From an uncultured Lachnospiraceae bacterium (lineage in GTDB: Bacteria; Bacillota; Clostridia; Lachnospirales; Lachnospiraceae), in NCBI GenBank assembly GCA_910577645.1, contig CAJTOL010000005.1, positions 1-64,000 of the forward strand: a stretch of DNA of 64,000 nucleotides, given 5' to 3'. Position 1 is the stretch's first letter. Each line of letters starts with the position of its first letter. The position numbers and the translations under genes are program-made. The notes beneath the pieces are model-generated. The model was given only the letters and a program-made list of their open reading frames with translations, did no database searches and was not told the DNA's origin. This document shows, piece by piece, positions 25,767 to 34,314 of this stretch.

Positions 25767-26192
25767 CTACTCCTTTTCTCTTCCCAAATCTCTGGGACCA
25801 AATCCCAGCGGAAGGATTTCCTTTAAAGTCAGGATCTGATATTCCTCCGGATTTTTTGCCAGAATGACCTGGAAACTTTCCGGATCGCAAAATTCCATCA
25901 TCACCTGACGGCATACGCCGCAGGGGGCGCAGTAATCCAGCTTTAAAGCGTCTTCAGGGCCGCCTACTACTGCAATAGCCTGAAATTCCCGTATCCCCTG
26001 GCTTACTGCCTTAAAAAAGGCGGTCCGCTCCGCGCAATTGCTGGGAGTGTAGCCGGCATTTTCAATATTACAGCCAGTAAAAATCTGGCCGTCGTCACTT
26101 AGCAGGGCGGCCCCCACCTGAAACCTGGAATAAGGGGTATACGCAAATTTCCTGGCCTTAAGGGCTTCCTCAATCAATAATTTTATATCCAT
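25767..26192 (-). CDS. cdd: Cytidine deaminase
   Basis: This zinc enzyme deaminates cytidine and deoxycytidine to uridine forms. Zinc and proton-shuttle motifs are present: SNCAERTAFF (Cys and Glu) and CAPCGVCRQVM (two Cys). At 141 aa from ATG 26192 (GAGAGG upstream) it is a standard homotetrameric-type enzyme. It follows the permease gene after the inverted repeat at 26220-26270. Confidence 0.95.
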   Translation of the reverse strand: MDIKLLIEEALKARKFAYTPYSRFQVGAALLSDDGQIFTGCNIENAGYTPSNCAERTAFFKAVSQGIREFQAIAVVGGPEDALKLDYCAPCGVCRQVMMEFCDPESFQVILAKNPEEYQILTLKEILPLGFGPRDLGREKE

Positions 26193-26219
26193 ATAGACCT
26201 CTCTTTTTCTTTCTGAAGA

Positions 26220-26270
26220 GGCTGCCCCAAAATGAAGGCGGAAAACCGGCATTTTCATTTTGCAGCAGCC
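26220..26270. repeat. TGCCGCAAAATGAA inverted repeat, copy 2
   Basis: GGCTGCCCCAAAATGAA (26220-26236) faces TTCATTTTGCAGCAGCC (26254-26270), 15 of 17 paired. It sits between the permease gene nupQ and cdd inside the operon. No T-run follows on the minus strand. Confidence 0.6.
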
Positions 26271-26282
26271 CTGCAGGTATTT

Positions 26283-27218
26283 CTATTTTGACTTTACATA
26301 GGGCTTTCCATTGGCCGCCGGAACTCTGGCATGGCCCACAAACAGCACCAGTGTCACAATGGTTACTACATAGGGGATCATGGAAATTAAGTTGGGGGAA
26401 ATGGTATTTCCCGTATTGGCAAGTACTTTTAAGCCGCTGCACAGGCCAAAAAGCAGGCAGGCCTTCATGGCCCCCTGAGGGGTGAATTTACCGAAAATAA
26501 CCGCTGCAATGGCGATAAATCCCTGGCCTACAATGACAATGGGCCGGAACTGGTTGATGGTGGCAAGGGTCACGTAAGCGCCGCCAAGGCCTGCCAGAAA
26601 TCCGGAAATGATCACGCAGATATAACGGATCCGGAATACATTGATGCCCAGGGTATCGCAGGCTTTGGGATGCTCGCCCACTGCCCGCAGCCGCAGACCG
26701 AAGCGGGTCTTGTAAAAAACAAACCACACCACGGCTACCAGTACAAAGCACAAGTAAGCCGGCACATAGGTGCTGAATACATTGTTTGCAAAGGATCCTA
26801 CAGGGAACATGCCGTCAAACAATTTGGGAAGCTTGCTGGCCGTATCCAGAGGCGGCGTATCCGTAGAATTGTCAAACATGGCCTTGCACAAAAAGATTGC
26901 CAGGCCGGGGGCTAAAAAGTTAATGGCAGTACCCGAAATTGTCTGATCCGCTCCAAAGGAAACGCAGGCAATCGCATGGATCAGGCCGAACATGGCCCCT
27001 GCCAAACCGCCGCATAAAAAAGCAATCCAGCCGTTTCCCGTAAACAGTCCCACTGCTGCCCCGGTAAAGGCGCCGATGGTCATCATACCCTCAATTCCGA
27101 TGTTAACCACACCGCTCCGCTCAGAAAAGCAGGATCCTAAAGCCGCATACAAAAGAGGCGGCGTTGCTACTAATGTTGCATTGATAATCAGTCCAAGGTT
27201 TTTAATAATTGCATCCAT
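26283..27218 (-). CDS. nupQ: Nucleoside ABC transporter permease (second)
   Basis: The 311-aa integral membrane protein belongs to the branched-chain/ribose-type permease family. It has about eight to nine helices, starting with LGLIINATLVATPPLLYAALG and including SGVVNIGIEGMMTIGAF, the loop typical of BMP-linked nucleoside importers. It pairs with the permease directly upstream (6 nt) to form the channel. Symbols nupN-Q follow the B. subtilis guanosine importer and are by analogy. Confidence 0.88.
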   Translation of the reverse strand: MDAIIKNLGLIINATLVATPPLLYAALGSCFSERSGVVNIGIEGMMTIGAFTGAAVGLFTGNGWIAFLCGGLAGAMFGLIHAIACVSFGADQTISGTAINFLAPGLAIFLCKAMFDNSTDTPPLDTASKLPKLFDGMFPVGSFANNVFSTYVPAYLCFVLVAVVWFVFYKTRFGLRLRAVGEHPKACDTLGINVFRIRYICVIISGFLAGLGGAYVTLATINQFRPIVIVGQGFIAIAAVIFGKFTPQGAMKACLLFGLCSGLKVLANTGNTISPNLISMIPYVVTIVTLVLFVGHARVPAANGKPYVKSK

Positions 27219-27224
27219 AGTCTC

Positions 27225-28283
27225 TTACCCCCTTTTCCCTTTCAATGCCAGTTTCTTAAATACATGGGACACTGCAATAAACAGGATAATGGTGCCCATG
27301 ATAATGTCCACAACCTCAGAAGGCGCGTTAATTAAGCTTAACTTACTGCCGCCGTACTTCATGGCTCCGTAGAACAGGCCGGAAAAAATACATCCGATAG
27401 GATTGGATCCGGCAATCAGCGCTACCGTGATTCCCTGGAAACCAAAGCTTTCCTGGGTGGCAAACTGACTGATACGCATGGACATACCCAATACCTGAAC
27501 AGCCCCTCCAAGGCCTGCCAGACAGCCGGAAATAGCCATTGCCGTCATCACCGCCTGGTTGGAATTGATTCCGCCGTACTCGGCTGCATTGCGGTTAAAT
27601 CCCACTGCCCGAAGCTGATAGCCCAGGGTGGTCTTATTGATTAAAAACCAAATCAGAACAGCCGCTGCAACGGCCATAAAAATTCCAAAATTCACATTGC
27701 TGCAGCCTGTAAGCTTTCTCACCGGCTCAGGAAGCAGAATAGCCGCAGAAGCCAGGATATCCTTGGTGGCCTCCCCGCCGCCTTCCTTGTGAATAGAGGA
27801 TAAATTGACTACATAATTAGAAAGGTAAAACGCAATCCAGTTAAACATAATAAAGAGAAGAACCTCATTAATCCCCTTTTTCACCTTAAGCCATCCAACT
27901 ACGCTGCCCCACAGGGCTCCGGCTGCGGCCGCGGCCAGAATACACAAGGGGATATGGATAATCATCGGTACGTCCACCAGGATTCCCACTACTGCCGCTG
28001 ACAGAGAACCTACTACAAACTGGCCCTCTGCGCCGATATTAAATACGCCGGTGCGAAAGGAAAAGGCTACGCTGAGTCCGGTAAAAATCAGGGGGCTGGC
28101 GTAGATAATGGCCCAGGCTATAAATTTCGGCTTGCTGAACACGCCGGTAAACAGCTTCATGTAAGCTTCCGCCGGGCTGATGCCTGCCACCAGGAGAAAC
28201 AGGGCTCCCACCAGAAAGCCAAACAAAATGGCAATAAAGGTATACAGGGCATTACTGTTTAAAATACTCTTTTTCTCATCCAT
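27225..28283 (-). CDS. nupP: Nucleoside ABC transporter permease (first)
   Basis: The 352-aa membrane protein has RTGVFNIGAEGQFVVGSLSA, the counterpart of the NIGIEG loop in its partner, and AISGCLAGLGGAVQVLG in the C-terminal half. Its start overlaps the end of the ATPase gene by 8 nt, which suggests translational coupling. With nupO and nupQ it forms the importer core. Confidence 0.88.
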   Translation of the reverse strand: MDEKKSILNSNALYTFIAILFGFLVGALFLLVAGISPAEAYMKLFTGVFSKPKFIAWAIIYASPLIFTGLSVAFSFRTGVFNIGAEGQFVVGSLSAAVVGILVDVPMIIHIPLCILAAAAAGALWGSVVGWLKVKKGINEVLLFIMFNWIAFYLSNYVVNLSSIHKEGGGEATKDILASAAILLPEPVRKLTGCSNVNFGIFMAVAAAVLIWFLINKTTLGYQLRAVGFNRNAAEYGGINSNQAVMTAMAISGCLAGLGGAVQVLGMSMRISQFATQESFGFQGITVALIAGSNPIGCIFSGLFYGAMKYGGSKLSLINAPSEVVDIIMGTIILFIAVSHVFKKLALKGKRG

Positions 28284-29820
28284 GCTGCTTTCCTCCTGCC
28301 ATCATCAGTCCCAGAGTGTTCTCATCCGCATCCTTACCTGCCATGCTGCCGCTGATGGTTCCGTCAAAGATAACCTCGATCCGGTCGGATAAGCTCATAA
28401 TCTCATCCAGCTCAAAAGATACTAAAAGAACGGCTCTGTTTTTATTTCTCTGCTCTACAATGTACTTGTGTACAAATTCGATTGCTCCTACATCCAGACC
28501 CCGGGTGGGGTTTACTGCAATCAAAAGCTCTTTGTCGTTGGTCACCTCTCTGGCGATAATAACCTTCTGCTGATTTCCTCCTGAAAGCTGTCCCGCCGGT
28601 TTCCCTTCACTGCCGGATGGACGGATATCGAATTTGCCCACCAGATCCCTGGCATGGTCTAAAATAGACTTTTTATCCAGAATTCCCTTTTTAGAAAACT
28701 TCTCTTCCCCAAAATTCTGCAGAATCAGATTTTCTGCTACAGAAAAGTCCAGCACCAGGCCATGCTTCTGCCGGTCTGCCGGAATACTGGAAATTCCTTT
28801 GTCAAACAGCGCTCTGGGAGTCTGGTTAAGAACATTCTCCCCGTTCATGTAGATCTCTCCGGAGTCGCCTTTTCTAAGGCCGGTGAGGATCTCCACCAGC
28901 TCAGTCTGGCCGTTTCCGTCTACACCGGCAAGGCCCACAATCTCGCCCTTGCGGACATTCAGGTTCAGTCCCTTTAAAATCTCCACGCCCCGGTAATCTT
29001 TACCGTGAAGATTTTTAATATCCAAAACCACTTCTCCCGGCTTCATATCCTTTTTCTCTACCACAAACTCTACATCCCGGCCTACCATCATGGATGCCAG
29101 ATCATTTTCCGTCACATCCTCTACTTTCACGGTCTGAATATACTTGCCCTGGCGGATAATGGTGCAGTAATCCGCGCTGGCCTTGATTTCTTTTAGTTTA
29201 TGGGTAATCAGAATTACCGACTTGCCGTCGGCAGTCAGGTGACCGATAATCTCAATCAGCTCCTCAATCTCCTGAGGAGTCAGGGATGCCGTAGGCTCGT
29301 CTAAAATCAGGATTTCCGCTCCCCGGTAAAGAACCTTTAAAATCTCCGCCCTCTGCTGCATGCCTACAGAAATATCTTCTATCTTGGCATCCGGATCTAC
29401 CTGCATATTGTAGCGCTCAGAAAGCTCCTTTACCTTTTCCTTAGCAGAATCCAAGTCCACCTTAAGGCCCTTTACCGGCTCCATTCCCAGAATAATATTT
29501 TCCGTAACCGTATAAGGCTGAACCAGCATAAAATGCTGATGTACCATACCGATTCCCAGCTCAATGGCCTTTTTAGGAGTGTCGATATGAACCGGCTGCC
29601 CTCCCACATAAATTTCCCCCTCTGTGGGACGGTACAGGCCGTAAAGCACATTCATCAGGGTGCTCTTCCCGGCTCCGTTCTCCCCCAAAATGGCGTGGAC
29701 TTCCCCCTTGTGGACCGTCAGATTAATGTGATCGTTGGCCACAAAGTCTCCAAATTTTTTCACAATATCTTTCATCTGGATGGCAACGGTCTTTTGGTCT
29801 ACATGACTCGTCTTTCCCAC
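28276..29820 (-). CDS. nupO: Nucleoside ABC transporter, double ATP-binding protein
   Basis: The 514-aa protein has two ATPase modules in tandem. The first has LGENGAGKSTLMNVL, the signature ISVGMQQRAEILK and EILILDEPTASLTP. The second has GVDGNGQTELVEIL and SGGNQQKVIIARE, with a Walker B of INPTRGLDVGAI type (LLIAVNPTRGLDVG), as in RbsA-like proteins where the second site is degenerate. I chose GTG at 29820, with AAGGAGG seven nt upstream; the ORF to 29889 overlaps yjjW and has no site. It energises NupPQ. Confidence 0.9.
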   Translation of the reverse strand: MGKTSHVDQKTVAIQMKDIVKKFGDFVANDHINLTVHKGEVHAILGENGAGKSTLMNVLYGLYRPTEGEIYVGGQPVHIDTPKKAIELGIGMVHQHFMLVQPYTVTENIILGMEPVKGLKVDLDSAKEKVKELSERYNMQVDPDAKIEDISVGMQQRAEILKVLYRGAEILILDEPTASLTPQEIEELIEIIGHLTADGKSVILITHKLKEIKASADYCTIIRQGKYIQTVKVEDVTENDLASMMVGRDVEFVVEKKDMKPGEVVLDIKNLHGKDYRGVEILKGLNLNVRKGEIVGLAGVDGNGQTELVEILTGLRKGDSGEIYMNGENVLNQTPRALFDKGISSIPADRQKHGLVLDFSVAENLILQNFGEEKFSKKGILDKKSILDHARDLVGKFDIRPSGSEGKPAGQLSGGNQQKVIIAREVTNDKELLIAVNPTRGLDVGAIEFVHKYIVEQRNKNRAVLLVSFELDEIMSLSDRIEVIFDGTISGSMAGKDADENTLGLMMAGGKQHG

Positions 29821-29848
29821 ACTCGTTCCTCCTTCTTTCTGTTCTCGC

Positions 29849-30700
29849 CTATATAATGACGATCTTCTCCATTCCCTCTGTCCTGGCAATCTCTGCCAGA
29901 TGATTCAAAAGGGCTTCATCCGGAACCGGAAATCCGGCGTATTCTGCCCGGACTCCCATAGGCCGGTAAGCGATAATTTTATATTGAATCCTTTTCACCT
30001 GCTGAAAGGGCTTCAGCATAGCGGAAGCCTCTTTTATGGTAAATTCCGGGTCAAATAACCCCGGCACCACCACAGTCCTTACCTCAAACAGCTTTCCCAG
30101 AGAAGCCAGATACCTGGCATTTTCCAGAATCTTCTGATTTTCTCCACCGGTTACCTTTTTATGATCTTCCTGGGAAAATGCTTTAATGTCCAGCATAACC
30201 CCGTCGGTTACCTCCAATAAATCCGGGTGCTCTTTAAAATCCAGGGTGCCGTTGCTGTCCAGCATGGTGTCCAGTCCCCTGGTCTTGCAGATGGAAAACA
30301 GCTCTGTTAAAAACTCCGGATACAGGGTACATTCTCCCCCGGACAGGGTAACGCCCCGAATAAACGGAATCTGTCTGGCTATTTTTTCAAAAACCTCTTC
30401 CGGTGTCATATACACAATCCTGGGGCTGGCGTCATGGGTACAAAGATGGATACAGGTATCGCAGGATACACATTTTAACGGGTCATAAAGCACCCTTTTC
30501 TTCCCGTCTGCCTCCCACATGCTTAAAGCCCCTGCCGGGCAGGCCTCCACACAGTCTCCGCAGCCTATGCATACCTTTCTGGTCTCCGGATTGTGGCAAT
30601 AAAGGCAGTTGATATTACATCCCTGAAGGAATACAGAGGTTCTGTTTCCCGGCCCGTCTACTGCGCTGAAGGGAATGATTTTATTGACAGGCGCCTTCAT
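29849..30700 (-). CDS. yjjW: YjjW-type glycyl-radical-enzyme activase
   Basis: This radical SAM enzyme installs the glycyl radical on its partner YjjI, encoded 1 nt upstream. The radical SAM cluster motif CNINCLYC (CX3CX2C) comes near residue 29. A ferredoxin-like insert with two further clusters follows: CIGCGDCVEACP and CVSCDTCIHLCT. TLSGGECTLYPEF is the SAM-binding GGE motif. The length of 283 aa is normal. Start and stop of the pair overlap at 30700, so translation is coupled. Substrate of the system is unknown. Confidence 0.9.
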   Translation of the reverse strand: MKAPVNKIIPFSAVDGPGNRTSVFLQGCNINCLYCHNPETRKVCIGCGDCVEACPAGALSMWEADGKKRVLYDPLKCVSCDTCIHLCTHDASPRIVYMTPEEVFEKIARQIPFIRGVTLSGGECTLYPEFLTELFSICKTRGLDTMLDSNGTLDFKEHPDLLEVTDGVMLDIKAFSQEDHKKVTGGENQKILENARYLASLGKLFEVRTVVVPGLFDPEFTIKEASAMLKPFQQVKRIQYKIIAYRPMGVRAEYAGFPVPDEALLNHLAEIARTEGMEKIVII

Positions 30701-32244
30701 CAGCGCACCTTCCGCTCCAGAATATGCCCGTTTAAAGCGGCTCCCAGCCCCAGATGAGTAGTATCCTGAAGGACATTCTCGCCTGCCCTCAGTTTTTCAA
30801 TCTCCGACCTCTTTACTAAATATCCGGTAATCCGGATTACGTCACTGTCTTTTGAATAGAAGGACAGGTACCGCAGATCTTTCTTGAAAGAGCCCTTTAC
30901 AATATCCAGTACAAACTCCGGATTTTTGTGAACCGTGGTATCGATAGGGAAGATATCTCCGGTTCCTGACGGGAAATATTTGTGGAACTTGTCGCACTGA
31001 AGCAGGTGTTCGATCAGCTCTTCCGGTTCCTCTCCAATGGGAATACGGGTTCCGGGGCTGATATTTTCATCCTCTGCAATCCCTACCTGAGCGTGGAGAA
31101 GGAAATGGCCTCCTGTAGCCTGACAGTAAGGATTTACATGGTTCTGGTTAAAAGCGTTAATCTGCTCCATAATCTCAACTCCCAGCCCGGTTGCCTCCTG
31201 GTCAAGACCATAGCGTCCGCTTCTTCCTTCCTTTTCAAACAGGATATTCACGCACTCTGCCATGCCTACCATGCCATACATGGCGGTAAAGCGATCCTTA
31301 TGGATAAAGCCTTCCTTTGCAAGGAAATTATTTTCAAAGAATCCGCTCTCCTCCACCTCAAATTTGATTCTGGCATCCATATATCTGGCCATGATGTCCA
31401 TCACATAGGGAAGCTGGTTTTCTTTAAAATCCTTGATATCCTTGGCTCTCTTTGCGATATTCCCCAAAATCAGGCGGCATAAGGTATAGGATCCGCCCCC
31501 CAGCAAAAGGCCGTTGTAGCAGCTTGCAATAACATAGTTTTCCCCCAGTTCCCCCCGAAACATCTTGTGGTTTGCAAAGCTGGGTTTTGCGCTGTGAAGA
31601 GCCGTATCCACTGCCAGAAGGGCAAAGTCATCAGGAGTAACCCCTTCCTCATACTTCATGGTCAGATTGGGAACCGCCTGCTCCAGCTCTCTCTCCACCT
31701 CCAAAAGCAGGCGGCCTGCTTTGGTGGCTTTGGGGCCGATATTGGCATGGGAGAAGGAATCCAGCACCGTGCGGTCAATGTGCTGCATAAACAGTTTTAA
31801 CAGCTTCTTTGCCTGGGCTTCCTCCACATCGTTGATAAAGGGCTCCAGCAGTTCATCCAGAGCGCCTACATAAACCGGGAAGTTGGTAACGCTGGGTACA
31901 TGTTTGTAGAAAATCAGCAGGGAATTTAAAGCCTCATACAGGTCCTTGGGAGGATCCAGCTGGAGGAACTTGCTTCCCTCTCTCATAAACTTAAAATAGT
32001 CCGGAATAATGTAACGGGGCCTCACCGGCGCATGTCCCTCTGCCAGGTCACAGATACATTTTACATCCCCCGGAACATTTAAAAGCTGGTCAAGGCCTTC
32101 CGGAAGATCTAACACTTCCATCAGGGAGTCCGCCTTGCCCGCCATATTGGCCACCTTCTGCTCATGAGTCAGAATCGGGCTTTTAATAATGTCTAAAATT
32201 TCCTGGCGTGTCTCGTTTACGCGCTCCATTGTAATCTCTCTCAT
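30700..32244 (-). CDS. yjjI: YjjI-family glycyl radical enzyme
   Basis: The 514-aa protein matches YjjI, a short class of glycyl radical enzyme without assigned reaction. The radical Gly is in VIRITGYLVKR near residue 474. The candidate active-site Cys is in VIASCYNGLLLGGGSY near residue 247. MREITMERV has GAGGAG six nt upstream. It would be made active anaerobically by YjjW. In E. coli yjjI-yjjW neighbours the deoxyribonucleoside (deo) genes. Here it lies between a nucleoside-binding lipoprotein and the transporter ATPase, which strengthens a link to nucleoside or deoxyribose breakdown. That role is inference. Confidence 0.9.
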   Translation of the reverse strand: MREITMERVNETRQEILDIIKSPILTHEQKVANMAGKADSLMEVLDLPEGLDQLLNVPGDVKCICDLAEGHAPVRPRYIIPDYFKFMREGSKFLQLDPPKDLYEALNSLLIFYKHVPSVTNFPVYVGALDELLEPFINDVEEAQAKKLLKLFMQHIDRTVLDSFSHANIGPKATKAGRLLLEVERELEQAVPNLTMKYEEGVTPDDFALLAVDTALHSAKPSFANHKMFRGELGENYVIASCYNGLLLGGGSYTLCRLILGNIAKRAKDIKDFKENQLPYVMDIMARYMDARIKFEVEESGFFENNFLAKEGFIHKDRFTAMYGMVGMAECVNILFEKEGRSGRYGLDQEATGLGVEIMEQINAFNQNHVNPYCQATGGHFLLHAQVGIAEDENISPGTRIPIGEEPEELIEHLLQCDKFHKYFPSGTGDIFPIDTTVHKNPEFVLDIVKGSFKKDLRYLSFYSKDSDVIRITGYLVKRSEIEKLRAGENVLQDTTHLGLGAALNGHILERKVR

Positions 32245-32362
32245 AAAAATCTCCTCTCCCAGAATCTCTCTGTTCTTTTACTTTTTGATTTCCGCTCACC
32301 TGGAAAAGCAGGGCTCGCTCCTGCCTTCTCTGTTTTTTCAGGTCAGTGGAAGTCTGCTCTTT

Positions 32363-32406
32363 GAAAAGAGGATATCCATAAGCAGAAATTGTTTATGAAT
32401 ATCCTC
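32363..32406 (-). terminator. Intercistronic terminator/attenuator after the BMP gene
   Basis: GAGGATATTCATAA and TTATGGATATCCTC (32368-32381, 32393-32406) form a 14-bp stem with one mismatch, followed on the minus strand by TTTTC. It would lower expression of the genes after the abundant binding protein. Confidence 0.6.
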
Positions 32407-32479
32407 CTTCACGTCTCAATGTTCTAAAATATTTCCTCTGACGTTTTTCCTGCTGTCAATTTACAGCCTCCTGATAAAA

Positions 32480-33637
32480 TCAGTCATCCAGGGTGTAGAT
32501 CTCGCCGTAAGCCGCCTCAAAGTCAGCCTTGTTGTTGGGAACTACGACTTCTCCGGAAGCGATTTTTGCCTTTACATCCTCGATCTCAGTGAGAATCTCA
32601 GAAGCCACATTGTCAGTGGTGGGGGCAATGTCTACGCCGGCAGTATTGATGTCATAAGTCTTAACGCCATTCTCCAGGGTGCCGTATAAAGCAGCTTCTG
32701 CCGCATCATAGCTTGCATTGTCTACTCTCTTCATTGCAGAAGTTAAAATAGTCTCAGGAGCGATGGAGCTCTGATCGGTATCAACACCGATTGCCCAGAT
32801 GCCGTTCTCTTTACATCCCTCAATAACGCCCAGGCCGGTACCGCCTGCTGCATGGAATACAACGTCAGCGCCGTCGGTAACCATCTTGGTGGTTGCCGAC
32901 TTGCCGGTTGCCGGATCGTTAAATGCGTTGGCATTGTACTGTAAAATCTCTGCATCCGGATTTGCGTCCTTTACGCCTGCCAGATAGCCATAGCCAAACT
33001 GGTGCATATTCTCGCTGGCCATACCGATAACAAAGCCAACCTTGTTGGACTGGGTAGTCTTACCTGCCACATAGCCTACCAGATAGGAAGACTGAGCCTG
33101 CTCAAACATTAAGCAGGTTACGTTGGGCAGATCTGCGTTTACCGCGTCATCAATGATGGCAAACTGCTGATCCGGATAAGCCTCTGCGGCTTTTCTGGTG
33201 GCGTCAGACAGCATATAGCCTACACAGATAATTAAATCGTAGTCTTCGTCTACAAAGTTCTCGATATTGGGAGTGTAGTCAGCATCATTTTTGGACTCTA
33301 AGTAGTTTACCTGAATGCCTAACTCCTTACCTGCTCTCTGTAAGCCTTCCCAGGAAGACTGGTTGAAAGAACCGTCGTTTACGCCGCCTACGTCAGTAAC
33401 CATACCAACCTTAAATTCAGACGGATCCTTTACCGGAGTGCCGGCTGCCGCTGCGGGAGCCTCAGTCTCTGCAGGAGCTTCCGCCTCTGCTTCGGTCTCT
33501 GCGGGAGCCTCGGTAGCGGCTGCTGTGGTAGCTGCCTCAGTGGCTGCTGCCGTAGTCTCGTTGGAGCTTCCGCCACAGGCTGTCATAGACAGGGCCATGG
33601 AAGCCGCCAGCAGAACTGCTAATGCGGATTTCTTCAT
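32480..33637 (-). CDS. nupN: BMP-family nucleoside-binding lipoprotein
   Basis: This extracellular lipoprotein captures nucleosides for the ABC importer. It has a signal peptide with lipobox (LSMTAC, Cys near residue 21), then an Ala/Thr/Glu-rich linker (residues 25-68). The BMP domain follows (VGMVTDVGGVNDGSFNQSSWEGL; VVFHAAGGTGLGVIEG; GVDTDQSS). At 385 aa the length is normal. It is the first gene of the operon, with promoter at 33682-33710 and a terminator behind it. Purine nucleoside preference is likely from the family but unproven. Confidence 0.93.
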   Translation of the reverse strand: MKKSALAVLLAASMALSMTACGGSSNETTAAATEAATTAAATEAPAETEAEAEAPAETEAPAAAAGTPVKDPSEFKVGMVTDVGGVNDGSFNQSSWEGLQRAGKELGIQVNYLESKNDADYTPNIENFVDEDYDLIICVGYMLSDATRKAAEAYPDQQFAIIDDAVNADLPNVTCLMFEQAQSSYLVGYVAGKTTQSNKVGFVIGMASENMHQFGYGYLAGVKDANPDAEILQYNANAFNDPATGKSATTKMVTDGADVVFHAAGGTGLGVIEGCKENGIWAIGVDTDQSSIAPETILTSAMKRVDNASYDAAEAALYGTLENGVKTYDINTAGVDIAPTTDNVASEILTEIEDVKAKIASGEVVVPNNKADFEAAYGEIYTLDD

Positions 33638-33681
33638 AATTTTAATTCCTCCTCTGTGATTTGATAAAATCCTACTCTTAT

Positions 33682-33710
33682 ACTATACCCTTTTTCGACA
33701 AATCCGTCAA
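33682..33710 (-). promoter_or_regulatory. Promoter of the nucleoside operon
   Basis: TTGACG (33710-33705) and TATAGT (33687-33682) are spaced by 17 nt on the minus strand. The spacer contains TTGTCGAAAAAGG, which recurs upstream at 33747-33760. Confidence 0.7.
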
Positions 33711-33760
33711 TAAATGCATGGAAATTTTAGTAAAAAATAATAAGGTCTTTTTTCGACAAT
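33690..33760 (-). promoter_or_regulatory. Twin operator-like repeats at the nucleoside promoter
   Basis: CTTTTTCGACAA at 33690-33701 and CTTTTTTCGACAA at 33747-33759 (plus-strand reading) are near-identical and about 58 nt apart. One lies in the promoter spacer and one upstream of the -35. They look like binding sites for one repressor, perhaps with looping. Confidence 0.45.
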
Positions 33761-33773
33761 TCTCTTTCTACAC

Positions 33774-33803
33774 AAAAAAACCGTCTGGAATCAGACGGTT
33801 TTT
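33774..33803. terminator. Terminator of the tRNA cluster
   Basis: CCGTCTG (33781-33787) and CAGACGG (33792-33798) form the stem, with T-runs on both strands. It follows tRNA-Thr on the minus strand. Confidence 0.8.
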
Positions 33804-33834
33804 GTTTTATCCATATAAAACGAAAAGTCATAAA

Positions 33835-33907
33835 AGCTACTGAGGGGACTTGAACCCCTGACCTACTGATTACGAATCAGTTGCGCTACCGACTGCGCTA
33901 CAGTAGC
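33835..33907 (-). tRNA. tRNA-Thr (CGT)
   Basis: The cloverleaf is complete with acceptor GCTACTG/CAGTAGC. The anticodon stem ACTGA/TCAGT encloses TTCGTAA, giving anticodon CGT. The T-arm contains GGTTCAAGTCC. CCA is not encoded. Confidence 0.94.
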
Positions 33908-33968
33908 ATACTGCTCTAAAATCCAGACAGAACATGTTACCGCCCTGTTTTTTGGTATTTCGTAAAAC

Positions 33969-33992
33969 AAGCTGCTGACAATCCAGCAGCTT
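33969..33992 (-). terminator. Hairpin between tRNA-Glu and tRNA-Thr
   Basis: AAGCTGCTG and CAGCAGCTT form a perfect 9-bp stem, followed on the minus strand by GTTTTACG. It may be a partial terminator or processing signal. Confidence 0.5.
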
Positions 33993-34000
33993 ATCTTTCG

Positions 34001-34072
34001 TGACCTGTCCGGGAATCGAACCCGGGTTTACGCCGTGAGAGGGCGTCGTCTTGACCGCTTGACCAACAGGCC
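34001..34072 (-). tRNA. tRNA-Glu (CTC)
   Basis: The acceptor GGCCTGT pairs with ACAGGTC. The anticodon stem ACGCC/GGCGT encloses CTCTCAC, giving anticodon CTC. The T-arm reads CCGGGTTCGATTCCCGG. Confidence 0.93.
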
Positions 34073-34076
34073 GGAA

Positions 34077-34150
34077 TCGAGGCGACGTGATTCGAACACG
34101 CGGCCTCTGCGTCCCGAACGCAGCGCTCTACCAAACTGAGCCACGCCTCG
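34077..34150 (-). tRNA. tRNA-Pro (CGG)
   Basis: The acceptor is CGAGGCG/CGCCTCG. The anticodon stem CTGCG/CGCAG encloses TTCGGGA, giving anticodon CGG. It is the first tRNA of the cluster, four nt from tRNA-Glu. Confidence 0.93.
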
Positions 34151-34200
34151 ATATGACCGTAATATCAAACAGCCGGATGCTGTTCTCAATCACAACACGT

Positions 34201-34229
34201 AGTATAATACAAAACCTGATAACTGTCAA
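34201..34229 (-). promoter_or_regulatory. Promoter of the tRNA cluster
   Basis: TTGACA (34229-34224) and TATACT (34206-34201) are spaced by 17 nt on the minus strand, about 50 nt before tRNA-Pro. Confidence 0.75.
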
Positions 34230-34314
34230 TGGGAATTTTGTAAATTTTTTTGAAAATTGGAAAAATTCCCATTGACGGTTTTTGAAATTCAAGGGCGTCT
34301 GCCGCTCCGGCAGA

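Noticed and set aside
33315..33659. 114-codon Ala/Ser-rich plus-strand frame opposite the BMP gene
   Set aside because: It is the antisense shadow of the low-complexity linker of the lipoprotein; it has no start signal.
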